DNA of 64,000 bases from an uncultured Acetatifactor sp. (lineage in GTDB: Bacteria; Bacillota; Clostridia; Lachnospirales; Lachnospiraceae), in NCBI GenBank assembly GCA_947627535.1, contig CANQWM010000001.1:124001-188000 (forward strand), written 5' to 3'. The notes under the pieces are model-generated. The model saw only the letters and a list, made by a program, of their open reading frames with translations. It ran no database searches and had not been told where the DNA came from. This document shows positions 9,637 through 17,334 of this stretch, piece after piece. Position numbers and translations under genes: made by a program. Every line of letters starts with the position of its first letter. Within the stretch, counting starts at the first letter, position 1.

Positions 9637-10299
9637 ATGACGAGAGAAGAAATGCTTGGCAAGGTTGACCATACCCAGTTAAAGGCGTTCGCCACGTGGG
9701 ATGATATCAGAACGCTGTGTGAGGAGGCAATGGAGTTTAAAACCGCGAGTGTCTGCGTTCCGCCTGCCTATGTGGGCCGAATCCGCAGCGCTTACGGGGA
9801 CAGGATCCGTATCTGTACGGTGGTGGGCTTCCCTCTGGGATACAGCGTCACCGAGGCAAAGGCGGCGGAGGTGAAGAAGGCGCTGGAGGAGGGCTGTGAT
9901 GAGATCGACATGGTGGTGAATATCAGCGACGTGAAAAACGGCCTGTACGACAAGGTGGAACAGGAGATCCGTCTGCTGAAGGGGCTCTGCGGGGATCACA
10001 TCCTGAAGGTGATCGTAGAGACCTGTTATTTGACGGAAGAAGAAAAAATCGCCATGTGCAGGGCCGTCACCAACGCCGGGGCGGACTATATCAAGACGTC
10101 AACGGGATTTGGTACCGGCGGCGCAACGAAGGAAGATGTGGAACTTTTTAAGAAATATATCGGGCCGAAGGTAAAAATCAAGGCAGCCGGGGGCGTTTCG
10201 ACGCTGGAGGACCTGGAGATGTTTCTCCGCCTGGGATGCGACCGGATCGGGACTTCCCGGGCAGTGGGACTCTGCAGGAGAGAGCGGGAAGGAAGCTGA
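9637..10299 (+). CDS. deoC: Deoxyribose-phosphate aldolase
   Basis: DeoC splits 2-deoxyribose 5-phosphate into acetaldehyde and glyceraldehyde 3-phosphate in deoxynucleoside catabolism. The protein is 220 aa from the ATG at 9637, which follows GAGGAAG; this matches the family length. VVGFPLGYSVTEAK, EIDMVVNI and IKTSTGFGTGGAT (Schiff-base lysine) are the class I aldolase signature motifs in order. No other deo genes (deoD, deoB, cdd) are beside it. Confidence 0.95.
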   Translation: MTREEMLGKVDHTQLKAFATWDDIRTLCEEAMEFKTASVCVPPAYVGRIRSAYGDRIRICTVVGFPLGYSVTEAKAAEVKKALEEGCDEIDMVVNISDVKNGLYDKVEQEIRLLKGLCGDHILKVIVETCYLTEEEKIAMCRAVTNAGADYIKTSTGFGTGGATKEDVELFKKYIGPKVKIKAAGGVSTLEDLEMFLRLGCDRIGTSRAVGLCRREREGS

Positions 10300-10501
10300 A
10301 TGCGAAACGTCGTCCGCAGATGCCGGAATGTGACGGCGGGGGATGCGGTTACCCCTGAGAAAGCCGGAGCCGGTGACGGCGGGCGCGGATGGAGCCGCTT
10401 ACGGTGAAAACGGCGCCGCCGGAAGCAGACAGGCGGGGAATGCCGGAAACGGTTATGGCGGCGGAAGTAACGAAAAAGGGAGAGGAAAGGCAGGGCATAA
10501 A

Positions 10502-12301
10502 ATGGAGAACAGGATTATCAGGGAGAGACTTGCGGCGCTTCGGTCCGTGATGAGAGAAAAAAAGATAGATTATTATATGATACCGACGGAAGACTTTCAC
10601 AACTCCGAGTATGTGAATGATTATTTTAAGGTGCGGGAATATTTCTGCGGATTTACCGGTTCCAACGGTACGCTGCTGGTCTGGCAGGAGGGCGCCGGCC
10701 TCTGGACGGACGGCAGATATTTTATCCAGGCGGAAAGGGAACTGCAGGGAACGGGAGTGGAACTGTTCCGTATGCTGGACGAAGGCGTGCCCACTCTGGA
10801 AGAGTTTCTTGTACAGAATATGGGAGAGGGACAGACGCTCGGCTTTGACGGAAGAGTCGTTTCCGCGGGGGACGGCCTGAAGTATGAAAGGAAGCTGAAG
10901 GAAAAGAAGATCCGTTTTGCATGCGGGGAAGATCTGGCGGAGGAAATCTGGCGTGACCGCCCGGCTTTTCCGGCGGGAAAGGTGAGCGTACTCGACGAGG
11001 CGCTTGCGGGAGAGAGCGTGGAATCGAAGCTTGACAGGACGCTGGCGCAGGTGGAGAAGGAGGGAGCGGACGGTCTGTTCCTTTCCAAACTGGACGACCT
11101 GATGTGGCTTTTTAACATCAGGGGCTGTGATGTGGAATGCAATCCCGTGGCCATGTGTTACGGGTATTTTGAGAGGGAGCAGGCGGTCCTGTTCATCCAG
11201 CAGGCTGCGCTGGACCGGCAGACGAAAGACTATCTGGCGGAGAAAAATATCCGGGTGGAGGAGTACGGAACTGTAGGGGATTTTCTGACGAGACTTCCCG
11301 GAGAGAAGAAGGTTATGCTCGATTCCCGGTATACCGGCTATGCTCTGTACAAGGCGCTGAATGACCGGGGGGAGACGGTGGACAAAAAAAATCCCACGGA
11401 ATTGTTAAAGGCTGTGAAAAATCCCGTGGAGCTGGCCCGCATGGAGGAAATCTATTTAAAGGACAGCGTGGCGGTGACAAAATTTATCTGCTGGCTGAAG
11501 ACTAACATCGGGAAAACGGAGATCACCGAGCTTTCCGCGGCGGATTATCTGGAGGGACTGCGCCGCCGGATTCCGGAATTTCTGGATCTCTCGTTCCCTA
11601 CTATCGCGGGGTATCGGGCAAACGCCGCTATGATGCATTATGAGGCCACCCCGGAGAATCATGCCGTTCTGAAGCCGGAGGGGATGCTGCTGGTAGATTC
11701 CGGCGGACAGTATCTTGGCGGCACTACGGACGTAACCCGGACGATCGTGCTGGGACCGTTGACGGAGGAAGAAAAGCGCCATTACACGGCGGTGGCGGCG
11801 GGTATGCTTCAGATGAGCGCCGCGCGCTGGCTTCACGGCTGTACCGGGCGGAATCTGGACATTCTGGCGCGCCAGCCCCTTTGGAATATGGGGCTTGATT
11901 ATAAATGCGGCACCGGCCACGGGGTGGGCTATATCCTGAATGTGCATGAGGGACCTCAGAGCCTGCGGTGGCGCTATGCGGAGGGCGTGGGCGAGACCGT
12001 GCTGGAAGCCGGCATGGACGTGACTAATGAGCCGGGCGTTTACATCGAGGGAAGCCACGGAATCCGCATCGAAAATGTGATGGTGGCTGAGAACGATGAA
12101 AAGAATGAATACGGCCAGTTCATGCATTTTAAGACGCTGACATGGGTTCCCATCGATATGGAAGCCATAGACGAAGCGTACCTGACGCCGGAACAGAAGA
12201 CATGGCTGCACGATTATCAGCAGAAGGTCTATGAGAAGGTATCCCCCTATCTGACGGCGGAGGAAGCAGAGTGGCTGAAGAAGGAGACCGATGCCGGATG
12301 A
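10502..12301 (+). CDS. Xaa-Pro aminopeptidase, M24 family
   Basis: Aminopeptidase P-type metalloenzyme that removes the N-terminal residue before proline. At 599 aa it is the long three-domain form: two creatinase-like N-terminal domains (about 1-300) and a C-terminal pita-bread M24 domain. Metal ligands are visible in LLVDSGGQYLGGTTDVTRT, GTGHGVGYILNVHEGP and VTNEPGVYIEGSHGIRIEN. I use the ATG at 10502; the 53 upstream codons of the ORF are Gly/Ala-rich and lack family similarity. The last 55 bases overlap, antisense, the hydrolase gene on the minus strand. The 200 bases between deoC and this gene hold no recognisable element. Confidence 0.93.
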   Translation: MENRIIRERLAALRSVMREKKIDYYMIPTEDFHNSEYVNDYFKVREYFCGFTGSNGTLLVWQEGAGLWTDGRYFIQAERELQGTGVELFRMLDEGVPTLEEFLVQNMGEGQTLGFDGRVVSAGDGLKYERKLKEKKIRFACGEDLAEEIWRDRPAFPAGKVSVLDEALAGESVESKLDRTLAQVEKEGADGLFLSKLDDLMWLFNIRGCDVECNPVAMCYGYFEREQAVLFIQQAALDRQTKDYLAEKNIRVEEYGTVGDFLTRLPGEKKVMLDSRYTGYALYKALNDRGETVDKKNPTELLKAVKNPVELARMEEIYLKDSVAVTKFICWLKTNIGKTEITELSAADYLEGLRRRIPEFLDLSFPTIAGYRANAAMMHYEATPENHAVLKPEGMLLVDSGGQYLGGTTDVTRTIVLGPLTEEEKRHYTAVAAGMLQMSAARWLHGCTGRNLDILARQPLWNMGLDYKCGTGHGVGYILNVHEGPQSLRWRYAEGVGETVLEAGMDVTNEPGVYIEGSHGIRIENVMVAENDEKNEYGQFMHFKTLTWVPIDMEAIDEAYLTPEQKTWLHDYQQKVYEKVSPYLTAEEAEWLKKETDAG

Positions 12302-12918
12302 ACCGGCATGTCTGCGGTCTGTTCGTTTAGTATAGCGGCAATATCCTGCGGCGCAGTTTTATTGGCTTCATGTCCTGCACCGGGAATGATATGCAGCTTC
12401 GCCTGCGGCAGCAATTCCGCCAATTCCCTGGAAGCCTTTAAATTTGCGCTGTCCTTTTCTCCGCATACGATTGCCGCCGGACAGGTTATTGCGGCTAATT
12501 GAGACGTAAAATCTAATGTCCGCATGGAATGGGATAATTTTATCATATTCTTTTTTGATATTCCCATATTTGCAAAAGACCTGTTCGGCATACAGTGAAA
12601 CAATAAATTTTGAAAATCTATCAGGAAACGAGGGACTTTATACTGTGCGCCGATCAGAATGAGAGAGCAAACTTTATCTTCATGCCGGATAGCAAAGTCA
12701 AGTGCAAGAATTGCGCCTAATGAAAGACCACAAATACAAAGGGGTTCGGTTCCATCCGCATACTGTCGCTCCAGATCGGTTAAAAGCCGGAGATAGGATA
12801 TATCATTTGTGTCGGAAAAGAGCTCCGGACAATCTATGTCAGAAACTGAAAGCTGTCGCGTCACCTCGTTCCAGTCTTTTGCTGTCTGCCCCAGGCCGTG
12901 TAAAATAACAATTTTCAT
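12247..12918 (-). CDS. Alpha/beta hydrolase
   Basis: A 223-aa cytoplasmic alpha/beta hydrolase. The first strand and oxyanion region are VILHGLGQTAKDW, the nucleophile elbow is CGLSLGA (Ser about residue 66), an acid candidate sits in CGEKDSAN, and the catalytic His is in PGAGHEAN. The substrate is unknown. Its start overlaps the stop of the XRE regulator gene (ATGA), so the two form an operon. The final 18 or so residues are encoded antisense to the end of the aminopeptidase gene and look like read-through. Base composition is clearly lower in GC than the flanks. Confidence 0.85.
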   Translation of the reverse strand: MKIVILHGLGQTAKDWNEVTRQLSVSDIDCPELFSDTNDISYLRLLTDLERQYADGTEPLCICGLSLGAILALDFAIRHEDKVCSLILIGAQYKVPRFLIDFQNLLFHCMPNRSFANMGISKKNMIKLSHSMRTLDFTSQLAAITCPAAIVCGEKDSANLKASRELAELLPQAKLHIIPGAGHEANKTAPQDIAAILNEQTADMPVHPASVSFFSHSASSAVR

Positions 12919-13721
12919 TTTTCTGCATTTTTCCCCCTGTGTGCCCTGTGTGAAAAGAAATAATCAAGACCAAAAAATACAAAGGACAACAGGAGAGTAG
13001 TTCCGCTGTTAAATATGTCGGATGTATAGTCAATCCGGGCCTGCGGCAAAAAGCAGGACACAGTATGAATGATTGCAATTGGTACAGGCACTAAAACCAA
13101 CAGGGCAAAGCCAAACGCCCTGTACCATCGTCTTCTGCACTTGTGAAAAATGCCGTAAATTATCCATATTGCACCAATCGCTATCAATGTGATACAACTG
13201 CCCAGTTTAAACAGGATCGGTTTTTTCAAAAGCAGAGAAAGAACTGCCAGCAGCGGAATCGGGATAACGCTGATGATTATTAGAGTCTTCAATATAATTT
13301 TTGTTTTGGCCGTTAAAAGGGGAACAAGTACAAACCATGCCGCAATGACGGACACGCTGACAATTAATGACCAGGACAGCTTTTCCGCAGTAAAGTAATC
13401 GCAGATTAAGCATATATAAATTGCTATCAGTGCCGACGCAGAGACAATTACCAGGATCGTGCGCCTGCTTTTTTCGGACAATCGATAATTCCGCTTTTTA
13501 TACGGTAACTCGTCGGGGACGTTCCATTCGTCTTTGATAAGGTAATCAGAAGACACATGAAAGATATCGCTGAGCCGGGCGATAAAATCTAAATCCGGAA
13601 GCGATTGACCCAACTCCCATTTTGAAATCGTCTGCCGTGTAACCATTACCTTTTCAGCAAGCGCTTCCTGGGAAAGCCCGCTTTGTTTCCTTAACTTTTG
13701 TATTTTTTCTCCCAGTGTCAT
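12915..13721 (-). CDS. XRE-family regulator with C-terminal membrane segments
   Basis: A 268-aa protein. Residues about 3-58 are a Cro/C1-type helix-turn-helix (LGEKIQKLRKQSGLSQEAL). Roughly five or six hydrophobic segments follow from residue about 85 to the end, so it is a membrane-tethered DNA-binding protein. The start at 13721 follows AGGAGG at perfect spacing. The frame stays open upstream to an ATG at 13910, which also has a weak ribosome binding site (AAAAGG) and sits about 20 bases after a likely promoter, so a longer 331-aa form is possible. It probably controls itself and the downstream hydrolase. Composition is AT-richer than its neighbours. Confidence 0.85.
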   Translation of the reverse strand: MTLGEKIQKLRKQSGLSQEALAEKVMVTRQTISKWELGQSLPDLDFIARLSDIFHVSSDYLIKDEWNVPDELPYKKRNYRLSEKSRRTILVIVSASALIAIYICLICDYFTAEKLSWSLIVSVSVIAAWFVLVPLLTAKTKIILKTLIIISVIPIPLLAVLSLLLKKPILFKLGSCITLIAIGAIWIIYGIFHKCRRRWYRAFGFALLVLVPVPIAIIHTVSCFLPQARIDYTSDIFNSGTTLLLSFVFFGLDYFFSHRAHRGKNAEK

Positions 13722-13936
13722 GTAGTTTGCCTCCTGTCGCCAAGTCTTGAGATCATCATAGCCTTCAAGCCGTCTTACGTCTACCTGTTCATGCAGGAAG
13801 CGGCGCAACGAAGCGTTGCGACAAGCAATTTCAGCTATTTTCCGGGCGTCCCAAAACCGCATGTCCTGCTTTATTCCAGTTGCCGCTGCGTTTGTTTCAG
13901 GTAAAGCCATAGTGTGTACCTTTTCGGCATATCTCC

Positions 13937-13964
13937 ATTATACAGGCAAATTGAAAAATCGCAA
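13937..13964 (-). promoter_or_regulatory. Putative promoter of the XRE-hydrolase pair
   Basis: Read on the minus strand: TTGCGA, a 16-base spacer, and TATAAT. Transcription would start near 13930, about 20 bases before the upstream ATG at 13910 and 210 bases before the main start at 13721. Confidence 0.6.
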
Positions 13965-14036
13965 TTGCTGAATTGTTACCAAGTTGGAGTTCTTACAAAA
14001 ATTTTCTGTATCTGGCAGCCCTGTTTTGATTTTCTG

Positions 14037-14225
14037 TTTTTTTCTGAGATTTCCTGTCCCTTTTCTGAGATTTCCTGTCCCTTTTCTGAGATTTCCTGTC
14101 CCTTTTCTGAGATTTCCTGTCCCTTTTCTGAGATTTCCTGTCCCTTTCCTGAGATTTTCTGTTTCTTTCCTGAGACTTTTGTAGGTTCTTTCCTGAAATT
14201 TTTGCAGGTTTCTTTCCTGAAATTT
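14037..14225. repeat. 21-bp tandem repeat array
   Basis: Five near-identical copies of a 21-base unit (TTTCTGAGATTTCCTGTCCCT) run from about 14041 to 14145. Three or four degenerate copies follow to about 14225, ending TTTCCTGAAATTTT. The unit length is a multiple of three, so both strands read as peptide repeats (FSEISCP; KSQKRDR), but neither ORF has other gene features. There are no spacers, so it is not a CRISPR array. It lies between the XRE promoter and the Rpn promoter and occupies most of the 390-base divergent gap there. Confidence 0.92.
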
Positions 14226-14230
14226 TTTCC

Positions 14231-14259
14231 TTTACAAAACCTTTCAACCCTGTTACAAT
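14231..14259 (+). promoter_or_regulatory. Putative promoter of the Rpn nuclease gene
   Basis: TTTACA at 14231-14236, a 17-base spacer and TACAAT at 14254-14259, directly after the tandem repeat array. It gives a leader of about 88 bases. Confidence 0.6.
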
Positions 14260-14353
14260 CAATCTATCCTTGAAAAATCAAATCTTCTTTATTTCACGCA
14301 ATTTCTGCGGCATTTTTCAAGACAACAATTCATCTCACAGGAGGAGTCTGCCT

Positions 14354-15382
14354 ATGACAGAGGACGAAACGAAAAACGAAACAAAAAACAGAGCCCAAAC
14401 CGGAGCCCAAACCAAAACCAAAGGCAGAGCCAGAAAAAGGCTTCCAAAAGTGTCAAACCGGGAGTTAAAGTCCGACGTGTTCACGGCTCTTTTCAGCGAG
14501 CCGGAAAATGCCGCGAAACTCTATACGGCCCTCTCCGGCGAAGAGACCGCCCCGGAGGATATCCAGATCACCACGCTGGAGGGCGTGCTGTTTTTGGCCC
14601 GCAAGAACGATCTGGGCTTTACCGTAAAGGAGCGGATGCTGGTTATCAGCGAGCACCAGTCCACGGTAAACGAGAATATGCCCCTGCGGAGCATGCTCTA
14701 TTACGGCCGCACCATGGAGAAGCTTCTGCAGGACCGGAACCTGTACCGGGAGAAGCGCGTCCCGATCCCGACGCCGGAGTTTTATCTGTTTTACAACGGG
14801 GCAAGGGACGTACCCGGTGAAAAAGTATTAAAACTTTCGGACGGGTATATTGTCAAAACCAAAGATCCTATGTTAGAATTGAAGGTGAAGATGATCAACA
14901 TCAATCTTCCGGCGGGACACAGGTTGCTTCGGGACTGCGTGCCGCTGTATGAGTATTCCTGGTTTATCGAACGGGTGAGGACGTACGTAAAGGAAGGTCA
15001 GGACCGTGACAGTGCGGTTACCCTTGCGGTGAAGGACAGTGTGCGGGAAGGGATCTTTTCGGACTTCGTGACGAAGCATGGGTCGGAGGTGGAGAATATG
15101 CTGTTTACGCAGTTTAACATGGATGACGCCCTGGAGGTGAGGTACGAGGAGGGCGTGGAGGATGGCCTGGAACAGGGCCGCACCCAGGGGGAACGCCGTC
15201 TTCTGGTCCATTTGGTCTGGGGCAAGCTTCAGAAGGGAGAGAAGCCGGAGAAGATCGCGGAGGATCTTCTGGCGGACGAAGCGCAGATTCGCCGGATCTG
15301 CGAAGCGATTGCGGCCTGCGGCCCGGAGGAAGCGGTCGTTTCCCGCTGGCTGGAAGACGGGTCTGAGAATCCGGATACCTAA
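14354..15382 (+). CDS. Rpn-family PD-(D/E)XK nuclease / putative transposase
   Basis: A 342-aa member of the Rpn (recombination-promoting nuclease) family. The nuclease core carries ARKNDLGF followed by VISEHQSTVNENMPLRSMLY, matching the D...ExQ pattern of this PD-(D/E)XK clade. The N-terminal 40 residues are Lys/Thr-rich and disordered. The C-terminal part (about 249-342) contains YEEGVEDGLEQGRTQG, common in the Rpn C-terminal extension. The start at 14354 follows AGGAGGAG; the upstream ORF start is in the leader. An in-frame internal ATG at 15098 has a perfect Shine-Dalgarno. Rpn proteins of E. coli are toxic, can act in phage defence, and are inhibited by intragenic C-terminal products; that is family knowledge, not shown here. 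Confidence 0.88.
   Translation: MTEDETKNETKNRAQTGAQTKTKGRARKRLPKVSNRELKSDVFTALFSEPENAAKLYTALSGEETAPEDIQITTLEGVLFLARKNDLGFTVKERMLVISEHQSTVNENMPLRSMLYYGRTMEKLLQDRNLYREKRVPIPTPEFYLFYNGARDVPGEKVLKLSDGYIVKTKDPMLELKVKMININLPAGHRLLRDCVPLYEYSWFIERVRTYVKEGQDRDSAVTLAVKDSVREGIFSDFVTKHGSEVENMLFTQFNMDDALEVRYEEGVEDGLEQGRTQGERRLLVHLVWGKLQKGEKPEKIAEDLLADEAQIRRICEAIAACGPEEAVVSRWLEDGSENPDT
15098..15382 (+). CDS. Possible internally translated C-terminal fragment of the Rpn protein
   Basis: GGAGGT at 15085-15090 lies seven bases before the in-frame ATG at 15098, a near-ideal initiation signal inside a coding region. The product would be 94 aa (starting MLFTQFNMDD) and would lack the nuclease core. By analogy with the intragenic small Rpn antitoxins described in E. 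coli, it could bind and restrain the full-length nuclease. It is a prediction from start-site quality only. Confidence 0.45.
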   Translation: MLFTQFNMDDALEVRYEEGVEDGLEQGRTQGERRLLVHLVWGKLQKGEKPEKIAEDLLADEAQIRRICEAIAACGPEEAVVSRWLEDGSENPDT

Positions 15383-15409
15383 AATAAATATAAATTTCTA
15401 AACCGTTTA

Positions 15410-15491
15410 TTGACTTTTACAGACAGGTTTGAGATAATACAAAAGATGTTAAAAAATGTAAGTCCTGCGCCAGTGGGGTTTGAAGGCAGGA
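15410..15491 (+). promoter_or_regulatory. pckA promoter and leader hairpin
   Basis: TTGACT at 15410-15415, a 17-base spacer and GATAAT at 15433-15438. The leader then carries a small hairpin (TCCTGC at 15463 pairing with GCAGGA at 15486) before the ribosome binding site. No T-run follows the hairpin, so it is not an obvious terminator. Confidence 0.65.
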
Positions 15492-15530
15492 AGACGTAAC
15501 AAAAATATTTTAAGGAAAGAGGTAAAAAAG

Positions 15531-17135
15531 ATGGCAGAACTGAATTTGACAAAGTACGGCATCGCCGGCACCACCGAGATCGTACACAACCCTTCTTTTG
15601 AGATGCTGTATGAAGAGGAGACCAAGCCCGGTCTGGAGGGCTATGAAAAAGGCCAGGTCAGCGAACTGGGCGCCGTGAACGTTATGACCGGTATCTACAC
15701 CGGACGTTCCCCCAAAGATAAGTACATCGTCATGGACAAAAACTCCAAGGATACCGTATGGTGGACTACTGAGGGATACAAGAATGACAACCATCCCATG
15801 ACGGAAGAGACATGGGCAGTGGTGAAGAAGCTGGCACAGGAGGAGCTGTCCAACAAGAGACTCTTCGTCGTGGACGCTTTCTGCGGCGCAAACAAGGATA
15901 CCCGTATGGCAGTCCGCTTTATCGTTGAGGTTGCATGGCAGGCTCACTTTATCAAGAACATGTTCATCCAGCCTTCCGAGGAAGAGCTTAAGAACTTTGA
16001 GCCTGACTTTGTGGTGTACAACGCTTCCAAGGCAAAGGTGGAGAATTACAAGGAGCTGGGTCTGAATTCTGAGACCTGCGTTGCGTTCAATATTACCAGC
16101 CGCGAGCAGGTTATTATCAACACCTGGTACGGCGGAGAGATGAAGAAGGGTATGTTCTCCATGATGAACTATTACCTTCCTCTGAAGGGCATCGCTTCCA
16201 TGCACTGCTCTGCAAACACCGACATGAACGGTGAGAACACCGCTATCTTCTTCGGACTTTCCGGAACCGGCAAGACGACCCTTTCCACCGACCCCAAGCG
16301 TCTGCTGATCGGCGACGACGAGCACGGCTGGGACGACAACGGCGTGTTCAATTTCGAGGGCGGCTGCTACGCAAAGGTTATCAATCTGGATAAGGATTCC
16401 GAGCCCGACATTTACAACGCCATCAAGAGGAATGCGCTTCTGGAGAACGTGACTCTGGACGCAGACGGAAAGATCGATTTCAACGACAAGAGCGTTACCG
16501 AGAATACCCGTGTTTCCTATCCGATCAACCATATTGAGAAGATTGTTCAGCCTGTTTCCGCAGGACCTGCGGCAAAGAACGTGATCTTCCTGTCAGCGGA
16601 TGCATTCGGCGTACTGCCTCCCGTGTCCGTATTGACTCCCGAGCAGACCCAGTATTATTTCCTGTCCGGCTTTACGGCAAAGCTGGCCGGCACGGAGCGC
16701 GGTATCACCGAGCCTACCCCTACCTTCTCCGCATGCTTTGGCCAGGCGTTCCTGGAGCTGCATCCTACAAAGTATGCAGAAGAGCTGGTGAAGAAGATGC
16801 AGGCAAACGGCGCTAAGGCATATCTGGTGAACACCGGATGGAACGGCACCGGAAAGCGTATCTCCATCAAGGATACCCGCGGCATCATCGACGCAATCCT
16901 GAACGGCGATATCGCCAAGGCGTCCACCAAGAAGATTCCTTACTTCAACTTTGAGGTTCCCACCGAGCTGCCCGGAGTTGACACCAACATTCTGGATCCC
17001 CGGAATACTTATGCGGATGCTTCCGAATGGGAGACAAAGGCAAAGGATCTGTCGCAGAGATTCATCAAGAACTTTGCGAAGTATGAGAGCAACGACGCCG
17101 GCAAGGCACTGGTGGCTGCGGGCCCTCAGCTGTAA
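15531..17135 (+). CDS. pckA: Phosphoenolpyruvate carboxykinase (ATP)
   Basis: PckA interconverts oxaloacetate and phosphoenolpyruvate with ATP/ADP. In fermentative gut bacteria it often runs toward oxaloacetate. The protein is 534 aa from the ATG at 15531, after a GGAAAGAGGT ribosome binding site; the ORF track start at 15480 lies in the leader. Motifs in order: [12 protein letters not shown] substrate site, MHCSANTD, P-loop [11 protein letters not shown], kinase-2 motif [11 protein letters not shown], and [11 protein letters not shown]. It has its own promoter and terminator. Codon use is more biased than in its neighbours, as expected for a highly expressed gene. Confidence 0.97.
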   Translation: MAELNLTKYGIAGTTEIVHNPSFEMLYEEETKPGLEGYEKGQVSELGAVNVMTGIYTGRSPKDKYIVMDKNSKDTVWWTTEGYKNDNHPMTEETWAVVKKLAQEELSNKRLFVVDAFCGANKDTRMAVRFIVEVAWQAHFIKNMFIQPSEEELKNFEPDFVVYNASKAKVENYKELGLNSETCVAFNITSREQVIINTWYGGEMKKGMFSMMNYYLPLKGIASMHCSANTDMNGENTAIFFGLSGTGKTTLSTDPKRLLIGDDEHGWDDNGVFNFEGGCYAKVINLDKDSEPDIYNAIKRNALLENVTLDADGKIDFNDKSVTENTRVSYPINHIEKIVQPVSAGPAAKNVIFLSADAFGVLPPVSVLTPEQTQYYFLSGFTAKLAGTERGITEPTPTFSACFGQAFLELHPTKYAEELVKKMQANGAKAYLVNTGWNGTGKRISIKDTRGIIDAILNGDIAKASTKKIPYFNFEVPTELPGVDTNILDPRNTYADASEWETKAKDLSQRFIKNFAKYESNDAGKALVAAGPQL

Positions 17136-17171
17136 GAAACAAAATAAAACGGCGGTTTAAGCCGTGAGCCA

Positions 17172-17217
17172 CAGACGGCGGGAGATCGTGTCAGCACGGT
17201 TCCCGCCGTCTGCTTTA
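17172..17217 (+). terminator. pckA terminator
   Basis: A 12-base-pair stem, CAGACGGCGGGA pairing with TCCCGCCGTCTG, with a 17-base loop, followed by CTTTAT. The T-tract is short but the stem is strong. Confidence 0.8.
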
Positions 17218-17334
17218 TAGTGCGCTCCGGTTATTTTATTATGTTACGTCCCGGCAGCATGAAAACAGCGTCCTGTCCGGCGGTGAGCCGTTACGGGTCA
17301 TTTTCGGACAGGCGGAGAAAAGAGGAGGATTACC

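Noticed and set aside
14041-14145. Possible CRISPR array
   Set aside because: The 21-base units are directly adjacent with no spacers, and no cas genes are present.
13914-14273. ORF of 119 aa through the 21-bp repeats, and its reverse-strand counterpart of 89 aa (13993-14262)
   Set aside because: Both exist only because the repeat unit is a multiple of three and lacks stops. Neither has a ribosome binding site or any non-repeat domain.
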